Of a stretch of 64,000 bases of DNA, positions 29,225-37,653 are shown piece by piece. The notes under the pieces were generated by a model that saw nothing but the letters and a program-made list of their open reading frames with translations, ran no database searches and was not told where the DNA came from. Each line of letters opens with the position of its first letter. Positions within the stretch are counted from its first letter, which is position 1. Position numbers and translations under genes: made by a program. This DNA is from Paracoccaceae bacterium (GTDB taxonomy: Bacteria > Pseudomonadota > Alphaproteobacteria > Rhodobacterales > Rhodobacteraceae), in assembly GCA_027489355.1 (NCBI GenBank), contig JAIXZY010000066.1:62001-126000 (forward strand). The letters run 5' to 3'.

Positions 29225-29861
29225 AAAGCCGTTTCGCTTCTTCAAGGGTCTCGAACTGGTAGAGCTGGCCATTGCGCAGCACGGCGGCGCTGCGACAGAA
29301 CTTCTCCAGCGTCCTGGGCGAGTGCGAGACGATCACGACGGTCGAATTCTTCAGGCGTTCCTTGAGGATGTTGCCGGCCTTGCGGTTGAATTCGACATCC
29401 GCGGTGGCGGGCATCCCCTCGTCGATCAGGTAGATGTCGAACTCGATCGACAGCAGGAGCGAGAACGAGAACCGGCTGCGCATCCCCGAGGAATAGGTGG
29501 CCAGCGGCATCTCGAAATATTCGCCAAGGCCGCAGACCCAGCGGCAGAAGCTTTCCACGTAATCTGGGTCCAGCCCGTACAGCCGGGCGATGTAGCGGCA
29601 GTTTTCCTTGGCGGAATGCTTGTTGTTCACCCCGCCCATGAAGCCCAGCGGGAACGACACGCGCGAGGTCTTGCGGATCGAGCCTTCGTCGGGCTTCTCC
29701 AGCCCGGCCATCATGTTGATGATCGTGGTCTTGCCGGTGCCGTTGCCGGCCAGGATGCCAAGCGAGTTGCCCAGCTCGACGCGGAAGGAGGCACGGTCAA
29801 GGATCACCTTGCGCTGCGTTCCCGTCCAGAAGGATTTCGATACGTCCCGAAACTCGATCAT
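29208..29861 (-). CDS. Polysaccharide ABC exporter ATP-binding protein (KpsT-like)
   Basis: GILAGNGTGKTTIINMMAGLEKPDEGSIRK Walker A; TYSSGMRSRFSFSLLLSIEFDIYLIDEG signature and Walker B. Confidence 0.9.
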   Translation of the reverse strand: MIEFRDVSKSFWTGTQRKVILDRASFRVELGNSLGILAGNGTGKTTIINMMAGLEKPDEGSIRKTSRVSFPLGFMGGVNNKHSAKENCRYIARLYGLDPDYVESFCRWVCGLGEYFEMPLATYSSGMRSRFSFSLLLSIEFDIYLIDEGMPATADVEFNRKAGNILKERLKNSTVVIVSHSPRTLEKFCRSAAVLRNGQLYQFETLEEAKRLYDYDA

Positions 29862-29978
29862 CCGCCGCCTCGGCACCCGTGGATCGGGCGTCCGTCTCTT
29901 GGTGTACGGCCATACCGTTAACATCGCGTTTGTGGCCTTTAAAGGGCCGAGGTGGCGCGTTTTCCGTGGTGGGGCCGG

Positions 29979-31202
29979 TCAGGCGATGCCTTGCCGGGCG
30001 CGCGGGCGGGCCAGAAGCAGGGCGGCGGGTCCGGCAAGCAGGCTGATCGCCAGGCCCAGCCGCGCGGCCTCCTGCATGGCGCCGCCGGGCAGCGCGGTGG
30101 CAAGGCTCAGGACGGGGAGGGTGAAGCCCATGCCCATGATCAGCGTGATCCGCAGCACGTCGCGCAGGGAGATTCCGGACGGCAGGCGCAGGCCCAGCAT
30201 GGCGGCAAGGCCAAGCCCGATCACGATCATTCCCAGCGGCCGGCCGATCCAGAGCGCGGCCAGCGTGGTCAGCGTGGTTGGGGCGAAGGCCGAAAGGTCC
30301 ACCCCGCCGCGCGTCAGGCCGAACACGAACAGGATCGCGGTCAGCGGCCAGGCAAGCGCATGTGTCAGGCGGTTCAGCGGATCGTGCAGAAGTTCCTCGG
30401 CCTCGGCGAAAAGGCCGAAGCTGCGGTCGGCATGGGCGATGGCGGGGATCACCGGCAGCAGGCCCAGGACCGGGGGCAGGCCCGAGGCGGCGACGCCGAT
30501 CCAGGACAGAAGTCCGGCGGCGACATAGGGCAGAAGCCGCTGGCTTGCGCGCCGCTGCGTCTCGGGTGCGTCAGGATCGGGGGTGCGGCCGAAAAACGCC
30601 CAGGTGATCAGCGTCGCCGCAAGGGGCAAGAGCAGCCAGACCAGGCGCAGGGACACGGAAGGATGCGTGAGCCCCGCGATCAGCAGGGCAAGAATGTCCG
30701 TGGCGATGGCGAGAAGCAGCAAAAGGTGCAGTGCGGCGTGGCCGGGCCCGAAGACCGCACGTCCGACGAGAAAGCAAAGAAGCACGTCGCTTCCCAGCGG
30801 CACCTGCCATCCGGTTGCGAAACCAGCCTCCTCGGCGGTCTCGATCAGTGCGGCGGTTGCGATCCAGACCAGCGCGGCACCGACCAGCCCGCCAAGGGTG
30901 AGCCCGGCCGGAAGCGCGGCCTGCCGTCCCTTGAGCGAGCCGTGCTCCAGCGTCAGGGCCTCCCAGAGCTCCTTGCCGATGAAGAACAGGAAGAGCGCCA
31001 TCGCCCCGTCCGCCACAATGTTCAGCGGCGTGAGGCTGAAGGGCAGCGGGGCGAGCCAGGAGGGCAGTGCGAGGTCGAGCAGACGCCACTCGACCGCGTC
31101 GTAATAGCTGGCGGGCGCGACGTTGACCCAGAGCGTCGCCGCCGAGGCGCCGCCGAGCAGGGCCTGGGCGAAACGGGGCACGAAACTGGAGACGCGATAC
31201 AT
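29979..31202 (-). CDS. nhaA: Na+/H+ antiporter NhaA
   Basis: NIVADGAMALFLFFIGKELWEALTLE, PLGSDVLLCFLVGRAVFGPGHAALHLLLLLAIATDILALLI. Start ATG 31202 after a GAGGG Shine-Dalgarno. Confidence 0.92.
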   Translation of the reverse strand: MYRVSSFVPRFAQALLGGASAATLWVNVAPASYYDAVEWRLLDLALPSWLAPLPFSLTPLNIVADGAMALFLFFIGKELWEALTLEHGSLKGRQAALPAGLTLGGLVGAALVWIATAALIETAEEAGFATGWQVPLGSDVLLCFLVGRAVFGPGHAALHLLLLLAIATDILALLIAGLTHPSVSLRLVWLLLPLAATLITWAFFGRTPDPDAPETQRRASQRLLPYVAAGLLSWIGVAASGLPPVLGLLPVIPAIAHADRSFGLFAEAEELLHDPLNRLTHALAWPLTAILFVFGLTRGGVDLSAFAPTTLTTLAALWIGRPLGMIVIGLGLAAMLGLRLPSGISLRDVLRITLIMGMGFTLPVLSLATALPGGAMQEAARLGLAISLLAGPAALLLARPRARQGIA

Positions 31203-31340
31203 GCGGACCCTCGGCAGGATTTTCGCCATTTGAGCCGGGAACTGGCCGGTCCGCAATGGGCCTCTGGCGGCGGGGGAGCCGTCGCCGGGGGCATCGAACC
31301 CCCGCCGACGGCGCTGCCGCGGAGCGGGGTCGGACGGTGT
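31203..31340 (-). promoter_or_regulatory. GC-rich structured 5' leader of nhaA (candidate cis-regulatory RNA)
   Basis: Minus-strand RNA contains GCCGTCGgcGGGGG-TTCGATG-CCCCCggCGACGGC, a near-perfect 14-bp stem with a 7-nt loop, within the ~138 nt before the start codon. Confidence 0.5.
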
Positions 31341-31350
31341 GCCCTGTCAC

Positions 31351-31390
31351 GGGCGGCGGATGCCTCCGGCGGGGATATTTCTGGAAGGGA
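31351..31390 (+). repeat. Copy A of a short intergenic repeat (GCCTCCGGCGGGGATATTT family)
   Basis: GGGCGGCGGATGCCTCCGGCGGGGATATTTCTGGAAGGG; compare copy B at 32819-32857. Confidence 0.7.
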
Positions 31391-31440
31391 AAGCGGGGTG
31401 CGGGGTTGCCCGGCGGGGCTGGAGGGGCCAGCTTGAGGCG

Positions 31441-32019
31441 ATGGGATTGAGCGAGGATATTCGGGCCTGCCGGCTTTGCGCCACCCGGTTCGCCGGGACC
31501 GCGACGGGTCACGATCCGCGGCCGGTGGTCTGGTTCCGCCCCGGTGCCCGGGTGCTGGTGGCGGGGCAGGCGCCCGGCCTGCGGGTGCACGAAAGCGGGC
31601 GGCCCTTCACCGACCGCTCCGGCGACCGGTTGCGCGACTGGATGGGCGTGACGGAGGCGGAGTTCTACGACCTGTCGCGCGTGGCGGTGGTGCCGATGGC
31701 CTTCTGCTTTCCCGGCTACGACGCGAAGGGCGCGGACCTTCCGCCGCCGCCGTCCTGTGCCGCCACCTGGCGCGGGCGGGTCATGGCCGAACTGGGCGAG
31801 GTGCCGCTGACGCTTCTGGTCGGCGGCGCGGCGATCCGCTGGCATCTGGGCCTGCGCGACGTGACACGGGCCGTGGCTGACTGGCGCATCCCCGCCGCGC
31901 GCGGCGTCTTTCCCTTGCCGCATCCCTCGTGGCGGAATACGGGGTGGCTGAAACGTCACCCCTGGTTCGAGGCCGATCTCCTTCCGGTTCTCCGCCAGCG
32001 CGTGCGGGAGGTTCTTTAG
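31441..32019 (+). CDS. Uracil-DNA glycosylase family protein
   Basis: CRLCATRFAGT, VLVAGQAPGLRVHESGRPFTDRSGDRLRDWMGV, PLPHPSWRNTGWLKRHPWFE. Confidence 0.88.
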   Translation: MGLSEDIRACRLCATRFAGTATGHDPRPVVWFRPGARVLVAGQAPGLRVHESGRPFTDRSGDRLRDWMGVTEAEFYDLSRVAVVPMAFCFPGYDAKGADLPPPPSCAATWRGRVMAELGEVPLTLLVGGAAIRWHLGLRDVTRAVADWRIPAARGVFPLPHPSWRNTGWLKRHPWFEADLLPVLRQRVREVL

Positions 32020-32808
32020 ATGTCCGACGTCGTCACCCTGCTGGATGCGGCCCACGCCGCCGTCTCGGCCGATCCCGGCAACGAGGCGCTGCGGCTGCGC
32101 TTCTTCGAGCGGCTGGCCGATGGCGAGATGGTCCTCCTGCTGGAGCGCGAGGCCGAAGGGGAAAGCCTGGAGCCCAAGGTCTTCGACCTGGAGGACGGCC
32201 CGGTCGTCCTGGTCTTCGACCGAGAGGAGCGGCTGGCCAGCTTCACCGGCGGAATCGCCCCCTATGCAGCACTGCCGGGCCGGGTGATCGCGGGGCTTCT
32301 GAAGGGGCAGGGCATCGGGATGGGGGTGAACCTCGGCGTCGCACCCTCTTCGATGCTGCTGCCCCCCGAGGCGATGGACTGGCTGGCCGAGACGCTGGAA
32401 GAGGCACCCGAAGAGGTCGAGGCGCTTCCGCAGGAGTTCCTGCCGCCCTCGGTCCCCGAAGCGGTGATCGCGGCGCTGGATGCCAAGCTTGCGCGGGCGG
32501 GCGGGCTGGCCGTGGCCGCGCTGCTGGCGGGCGTGGTCTACAAGGGGGGGCGACGGGGCCACCTTCTGGCCCTGCTGGATGCCGTCGAGGGCGCGGAAGG
32601 CGCGCTCGCGCGGGCGATGAACGAGGCGCTGGTCTTTTCCGGCATCGAGGCGGGGGAACTTGACGTGGTCTTCCTGCCCTCGGTCGCGCCCGTCGCCCGG
32701 TCGATGGGACGCGTCGCGCTGAAGTTCGACCTCCCCGCGCCCGAAGTGCAGGATCTTTCCCCCGCCGCACCGGGGATGGACCCGTCGCGGCCCCCGAAAC
32801 TGCGGTAG
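32020..32808 (+). CDS. SseB family protein
   Basis: SseB N-terminal-like LVFDREERLASFTGGIAPYAALPGRVIAGLL; directly downstream of the UDG gene. Confidence 0.78.
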   Translation: MSDVVTLLDAAHAAVSADPGNEALRLRFFERLADGEMVLLLEREAEGESLEPKVFDLEDGPVVLVFDREERLASFTGGIAPYAALPGRVIAGLLKGQGIGMGVNLGVAPSSMLLPPEAMDWLAETLEEAPEEVEALPQEFLPPSVPEAVIAALDAKLARAGGLAVAALLAGVVYKGGRRGHLLALLDAVEGAEGALARAMNEALVFSGIEAGELDVVFLPSVAPVARSMGRVALKFDLPAPEVQDLSPAAPGMDPSRPPKLR

Positions 32809-32818
32809 CTCCGGGTGC

Positions 32819-32857
32819 GGCGGGCGGAGCCTCCGGCGGGAGTATTTGGGAAAAGAG
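32819..32857 (+). repeat. Copy B of a short intergenic repeat
   Basis: GGCGGGCGGAGCCTCCGGCGGGAGTATTTGGGAAAAG; shares GCCTCCGGCGGG..TATTT..GGAA with copy A. Confidence 0.7.
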
Positions 32858-32934
32858 CAAGCGCACTTTTGGGGTATAATGATACCGTTCTGGCAAGGTG
32901 CTGATAAACATATAGAAAATCTTGTTTCTGGTGC

Positions 32935-32963
32935 TTGACGCGTCGTGCGGCTTCGGCGATAAG
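32935..32963 (+). promoter_or_regulatory. Candidate sigma70 promoter of rplM-rpsI
   Basis: TTGACG, 17-bp spacer, GATAAG. Confidence 0.6.
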
Positions 32964-33017
32964 CCCGCATCCGAGATTGTCGGGGGCCGTCAGGCCTCCT
33001 TTTCGTTAGGGACCACG

Positions 33018-33482
33018 ATGAAAACCTTCACCGCTACTCCGGCGGACATCGAGAAGAAGTGGATCCTGATCGACGCCGAGGGCGTCGTTCTGGGTCGCCT
33101 CGCCACGATCGTCGCCAACATCCTGCGCGGCAAGAACAAGCCGACCTTCACCCCCCACATGGACATGGGTGACAACGTCATCGTCATCAACGCCGACAAG
33201 GTGCAGATGACCGGCAAGAAGCGCGACGACAAGGTCTACTACTGGCACACCGGCCATCCGGGCGGCATCAAGCAGCGCACCGCGCGGCAGGTGCTGGAAG
33301 GCAACCACCCCGAGCGTGTGGTCGAAAAGGCCGTCGAGCGCATGATCACCCGCAACCGCCTGGGCCGTCAGCAGATGACCAACCTCCGCGTCTACGCCGG
33401 GGCCGCTCATCCGCATGAGGCGCAGCAGCCGACCGTTCTGGACGTCAAGGTCCTGAACCCGAAGAACACCCGGAGCGCGTGA
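33018..33482 (+). CDS. rplM: 50S ribosomal protein L13
   Basis: [68 protein letters not shown]. Confidence 0.98.
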   Translation: MKTFTATPADIEKKWILIDAEGVVLGRLATIVANILRGKNKPTFTPHMDMGDNVIVINADKVQMTGKKRDDKVYYWHTGHPGGIKQRTARQVLEGNHPERVVEKAVERMITRNRLGRQQMTNLRVYAGAAHPHEAQQPTVLDVKVLNPKNTRSA

Positions 33483-33484
33483 TC

Positions 33485-33967
33485 ATGGCCGATATCAAAT
33501 CCCTCGATGACCTGAAGTCGGCCGTGGGTTCCGCACCCGCCGCCGTCGAAGCTGCTCCGCGTCAGCCCGTCCGCGACAAGCTCGGCCGCTCCTATGCGAC
33601 CGGCAAGCGCAAGGACGCGGTCGCCCGCGTCTGGGTCAAGCCCGGTTCGGGCAAGGTCGTGGTCAACGGCAAGGAAATGGCGGTCTACTTCGCCCGTCCC
33701 GTGCTGCAGATGATCCTGAAGCAGCCCTTCACCGTGGCGAACGTGGAAGGCCAGTTCGACGTCTACGCGACCGTCGCTGGCGGCGGCCTCTCGGGCCAGG
33801 CTGGCGCCGTGAAGCACGGCATCTCGAAGGCGCTGCAGCTTTATGAGCCCGCCCTGCGCGGTGCGCTCAAGGCCGCGGGCTTCCTGACCCGCGACAGCCG
33901 CGTCGTCGAACGGAAGAAGTACGGCAAGCCGAAGGCCCGCCGCTCGTTCCAGTTCTCGAAGCGTTAA
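33485..33967 (+). CDS. rpsI: 30S ribosomal protein S9
   Basis: [28 protein letters not shown] ... [25 protein letters not shown]. Confidence 0.98.
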   Translation: MADIKSLDDLKSAVGSAPAAVEAAPRQPVRDKLGRSYATGKRKDAVARVWVKPGSGKVVVNGKEMAVYFARPVLQMILKQPFTVANVEGQFDVYATVAGGGLSGQAGAVKHGISKALQLYEPALRGALKAAGFLTRDSRVVERKKYGKPKARRSFQFSKR

Positions 33968-34007
33968 CAGCTCTCGCAGGGTACGCTTCGGCGCACCTTG
34001 CCCGGAA

Positions 34008-34032
34008 GGCCCGCCCCACCGGCGGGCCTTTT
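34008..34032 (+). terminator. Rho-independent terminator of rplM-rpsI
   Basis: GGCCCGCC-CCACC-GGCGGGCC-TTTT. Confidence 0.88.
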
Positions 34033-34135
34033 GCTTTGGGCCATTTGCCGCCGCCGCGGGCCGGCCTTTCAAGCGAACCTGCCCGCCCTCCGGCGATCCG
34101 CGCTAGACTGGCGCCTTCCAACGATGGAGGTCGAG

Positions 34136-34494
34136 ATGATTTCGGTTCGGTACATCGTGAACGACGTCGCTGCCTGCGTCGCCTTCTACCGCGACGTGCT
34201 TGGCTTTGCCGTCGAGATGCACCCCGGCCCCGGTTTCGCAGCCCTCACGCGGGGCGACCTCCGGTTGCTGCTGAACGCGCCGGGGCAGGGTGGGGCCGGG
34301 GTTGCCGGCGGTGCGCCGCAGCCGGGTGGCTGGAACCGCTTCCAGATCGCGACCGACGACCTGGACGCGCTGGTCGCAAGTCTGCGGGACAGGGGGCGGC
34401 CTTCCGGGGCGAGACGGTCGAAGGCCGCGGCGGGCGGCAGTGCCTGGTCGAGGACCCTTCCGGCAACCTGGTGGAGCTGTTCCAGCCCGGCTGA
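34136..34494 (+). pseudogene. VOC/glyoxalase-like protein, frameshifted
   Basis: Frame 1 gives MISVRYIVNDVAACVAFYRDVLGFAVEMHPGPGFAAL...ATDDLDALVASLRDRG. The expected C-terminus AAFRGETVEGRGGRQCLVEDPSGNLVELFQPG lies in another frame after the G5 run at 34392-34396. Confidence 0.85.
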
Positions 34495-34521
34495 AAAAGA
34501 AGGGCCGGGAAAACCCGGCCC
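34493..34521 (-). terminator. Terminator of the DUF1127 gene
   Basis: Minus-strand GGGCCGGG-TTTT-CCCGGCCC followed by TTCTTTTTC. Confidence 0.75.
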
Positions 34522-34562
34522 AGTCAGGGGTAAGAGCGAAGAAATCGCTCGGGGATTCTGGC

Positions 34563-34766
34563 TCAGGGTTGCCAGAAGGGTTTGGCGCATTCGCGGCGGG
34601 CTTGCTGAGCATCAAGGCCGATGTCGCGCAGCAGGTGCGCGTCCAGATGGGCCAGGCGCTGCCGTTCGCGGGTGCGGGTCATGGCGGTGGAAAGGGACGT
34701 CAGCAAGCGCGCAAAAAGCCCGGAGCGGGCGCGCAGCGGAAGGGTGTCGATATGGGTCTGGGGCAT
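34563..34766 (-). CDS. DUF1127 domain-containing small protein
   Basis: RERQRLAHLDAHLLRDIGLDAQQARRECAKPFWQP is a typical DUF1127/YjiS C-terminus. Confidence 0.88.
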   Translation of the reverse strand: MPQTHIDTLPLRARSGLFARLLTSLSTAMTRTRERQRLAHLDAHLLRDIGLDAQQARRECAKPFWQP

Positions 34767-34781
34767 TTCTGCCTCCTTCGA

Positions 34782-34797
34782 TTTGTATTGATACAAA
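34782..34797. promoter_or_regulatory. Perfect inverted repeat between divergent DUF1127 and MocR genes
   Basis: TTTGTAT-TG-ATACAAA. Confidence 0.7.
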
Positions 34798-34857
34798 ATG
34801 CCTGTTTCGGTAGTAACAATGTACTCTCACCACCGAATGAGTCGCCAGAGGATTATT

Positions 34858-36261
34858 GTGACTGATACAACTTGGGCGCCCGATCTGACTCAATTCCCCG
34901 GACCGAAGTACCTGGCGCTGTCCCGCGCCCTGCGGGATGCGATCCGCAGCGGGGATTTGCCGGCGAATTCTCGGCTGCCAACGGTGCGAGATCTGGCCTG
35001 GCGCCTGCATCTGACCCCCGGAACAGTGGCGCGGGCCTATCAGCTGGCCACGCAGGAGGGTCTTCTGGCCGCGACGGTAGGGCGCGGGACCTTTGTAGCG
35101 GCACAATCCCCGCGCCTTGGTCCGACCCAGCCATTGTATGCTGAACGCATCACCGGCGGATCCACCGGACTCGTCGACCTCCGCGCGCCGCAGGTGCCCG
35201 AGGTCGGGCAGGCCGAGGCCTTCCGGCAGGCGTTGCTGGAAATGGCCGAGGGGACGGGGCAGGGCTGGCTCGACTATACCAGCCAGCTGGGCGAGGCCGC
35301 CTTGCGGTCCGAGGTCGTGGCCTGGATGGGCGACCGCATCCTGGGTCCCATCGGACCGGAAGATGTGGCCCTGACGCACGGCGGGCAGAACGCGATCCAT
35401 CTGATCTTCGACTGTTGTCTGCGCGGCGAACGCCCGGTCGTGCTGATCGAGGATCTGGCCTATCCCGGCTTCCGTTATGCCGCCCGCGCGGCCCGTGCCG
35501 AAGTCGTGCAGGTCGAGATCGACGAACTGGGCATCGTCCCCGCCGCGCTGGAAGCCGCCTGCCGCCGTCACGGCGCCCAGGTGTTGTGCCTGACGACCGA
35601 GGCGCAGAACCCCACCACCGGCCGCATGCCCGTGAAGCGCCGCCAGCAGATCGCCGAGATCGCCCGGGCCTACGATCTCCAGATCCTCGAGGACGACTGC
35701 TACTCCGTCGCCGTTTCGGACATCCCCAGCTTGCGCGCCCTGGCACCCGAGCGGGTCTGGCTGGTGGGCAGCGTCTCCAAGACCCTCTCTGCGGCGCTGC
35801 GCTTCGGCTACGTGATCTGCCCCGCCGGCATGGGCGAGGCGGGCCGCCTGACCGCGCAGCACGGGTTCTTCGCGCTCTCGCGCCCGGTGGCCGAGCTGAT
35901 GCTGCGGCTCTTCCAGTCCGGCGCCGCACAGCGCATCCGCGAGCGCGTCCAGGCCGAGTTCGCTGCCCGCCAGCAGATCCTCGTCAACCAGCTTGGCGCC
36001 TTCGACCTTGGCTGGCAACCCGGCGTTCCCTTCGCCTGGCTGCGGCTTCCCGTCGGCTGGCGCGCCTCGACCTTCCTGCGCACCGCCGAGGCACGGGGGG
36101 TCCTGGTCCGCTCGGCCGACGAATACGCCGTCGTCCACGGCCGCGCCCCGAATGCCGTGCGCATCGCCATCGCCGCGGGCCTCCCGCGCGAGGCGTTCGA
36201 GACGGCGATGCGCACGCTGGCCGACCTTCTGGCCCGCCCGCCGCAGGACCTTCTGGTCTAG
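34858..36261 (+). CDS. MocR-type GntR regulator / PLP-dependent aminotransferase-like
   Basis: GntR wHTH (LSRALRDAIRSGDLPANSRLPTVRDLAWRLHLTPGTVARAYQLATQEGLL) fused to an aminotransferase-like domain (EDDCYSVAVSDIPSLRAL, GSVSKTLSAALRFGYVI). Start could be earlier (34819 or 34840). Confidence 0.9.
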   Translation: MTDTTWAPDLTQFPGPKYLALSRALRDAIRSGDLPANSRLPTVRDLAWRLHLTPGTVARAYQLATQEGLLAATVGRGTFVAAQSPRLGPTQPLYAERITGGSTGLVDLRAPQVPEVGQAEAFRQALLEMAEGTGQGWLDYTSQLGEAALRSEVVAWMGDRILGPIGPEDVALTHGGQNAIHLIFDCCLRGERPVVLIEDLAYPGFRYAARAARAEVVQVEIDELGIVPAALEAACRRHGAQVLCLTTEAQNPTTGRMPVKRRQQIAEIARAYDLQILEDDCYSVAVSDIPSLRALAPERVWLVGSVSKTLSAALRFGYVICPAGMGEAGRLTAQHGFFALSRPVAELMLRLFQSGAAQRIRERVQAEFAARQQILVNQLGAFDLGWQPGVPFAWLRLPVGWRASTFLRTAEARGVLVRSADEYAVVHGRAPNAVRIAIAAGLPREAFETAMRTLADLLARPPQDLLV

Positions 36262-36382
36262 AGATCCCGACCTGTTGCATTTGGGACTCGCCCCGCGCGG
36301 AATCGCCCGGATCGGGAGTTGACCGACCGGCAACCCCTGGCCCAGATTCCGCGCACGAGCAGTCAATAAGAGAGCCCGAAAA

Positions 36383-36643
36383 ATGGGACTTCAGCATGCA
36401 TTCCACGCGCCGCACGGCGGCGCGGATTTTCTTGGCTGGCGCAAGACGCGCCAGGGTGCCACCGAAATCGTCTACGATGACGGCGTGACCCGCCGCATGG
36501 TCTGGCGCGTTGCCACCGACGACCCCTCCGAAGCCCGCATCGCCGAGGCGCTGCGCGTGGCCGTCGGTTCAGTCCGTGTCGTCCCTACGCTCTATGACGA
36601 GCTGAAAAAACGCGCGATCGCCATCGAGCGCATCGCCGGCTGA
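36383..36643 (+). CDS. Small hypothetical protein (86 aa)
   Basis: Good coding character and an isolated position. Sequence MGLQHAFHAPHGGADFLGWRKTRQGATEIVYDDG.... Confidence 0.65.
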   Translation: MGLQHAFHAPHGGADFLGWRKTRQGATEIVYDDGVTRRMVWRVATDDPSEARIAEALRVAVGSVRVVPTLYDELKKRAIAIERIAG

Positions 36644-36789
36644 ACACCGGGGCGGGGTCCCTGCGGCCCCGTCCGCCATGCCCGCTTGATTTCCCCCCGG
36701 ATTGATGCCCCTCTTGCCACGAACGGGTCGTTCGGTCTAATTTGATCAAATGACAAGGCTGCCGGTAGCGCGGCCGAACAGGGGGCAAG

Positions 36790-37653
36790 ATGGCGCAAAC
36801 GCCGGGATCCGAGGCCAGAACGGGCCTCAAGCTGATCTCTCCGACAGCTGTTTACGTGATTCTCCTTCTCGCCGTGCCGCTGGCCACGGTGCTGATCTAC
36901 TCGGTGCTGACCGGCGGGCGCGGCAACGTCTCGCTTCCCGTCACGATCGAGAACTACTCCGAACTCTGGGCCAAGTCGGTCTACGGCTACATCATGGTCA
37001 AGTCACTGATGGTGGCGCTGGTGGTGACAGCCATCACCGTGGTCCTCGCCTATCCGGTGGCCTATTTCGTCAGCTTCCACGTCAAGCCCGAGCGGAAGAG
37101 CCTGTGGCTGTTCCTGATCACCATCCCGTTCTGGACCAGTTACATCATCCGCGTCAGCCTGTGGTTCGTGATCCTGGGCTACGGAGGCATCCTCGACTCG
37201 CTGCTTGGAACGATCGGCCTGCCGCCTCTCAACGTGGCCAGCCACTCGATCCTGTCGATCATCATCGTGCTTGCCCATGCCTATGCCCCCTTCGCGGTGC
37301 TGCCGATCTTCGTCAGCCTGGAAAAGGTAGACCGCTCGCTGCTGGAAGCCGGGCAGGACCTGGGCGAATCCCGGTGGGTCACCTTCCTGCGTGTGACGCT
37401 GCCCCTGTCGATGCCAGGCGTGATCGCCGCGGCGCTGATCGTCTTCATCCCGACGGTCGGCGACTACGTGACGCCCGAGCTTGTCGGCGACGGCAAGGAG
37501 CCGATGATCGCCAACCTGATCGAGACCCAGCTTCTGAAGCTGCAGAACTTCCCCCAGGGGTCGGCCTTCGCCGTGGCCTCGATGCTGATGGTCGGCATCG
37601 TCTCGGTCGCTTTCGTGCTGTGGAACCGCCGCTTCATCGGAGGCCAGAAATGA
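36790..37653 (+). CDS. ABC transporter permease, spermidine/putrescine (PotB) family
   Basis: Six TM segments and the EAA-like loop LLEAGQDLGESRWVTFLRVTLPLSMPGVIAA. Confidence 0.93.
   Translation: MAQTPGSEARTGLKLISPTAVYVILLLAVPLATVLIYSVLTGGRGNVSLPVTIENYSELWAKSVYGYIMVKSLMVALVVTAITVVLAYPVAYFVSFHVKPERKSLWLFLITIPFWTSYIIRVSLWFVILGYGGILDSLLGTIGLPPLNVASHSILSIIIVLAHAYAPFAVLPIFVSLEKVDRSLLEAGQDLGESRWVTFLRVTLPLSMPGVIAAALIVFIPTVGDYVTPELVGDGKEPMIANLIETQLLKLQNFPQGSAFAVASMLMVGIVSVAFVLWNRRFIGGQK

Noticed and set aside
30571-32970. 799-aa minus-strand ORF
   Set aside because: It overlaps nhaA and the well-supported UDG and SseB genes in another frame or strand. The composition is that of an antisense GC-rich artefact with no domain motif.
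34612-36366. 584-aa minus-strand ORF
   Set aside because: Antisense to the MocR gene, low-complexity His/Asp/Gly-rich translation, no motif.
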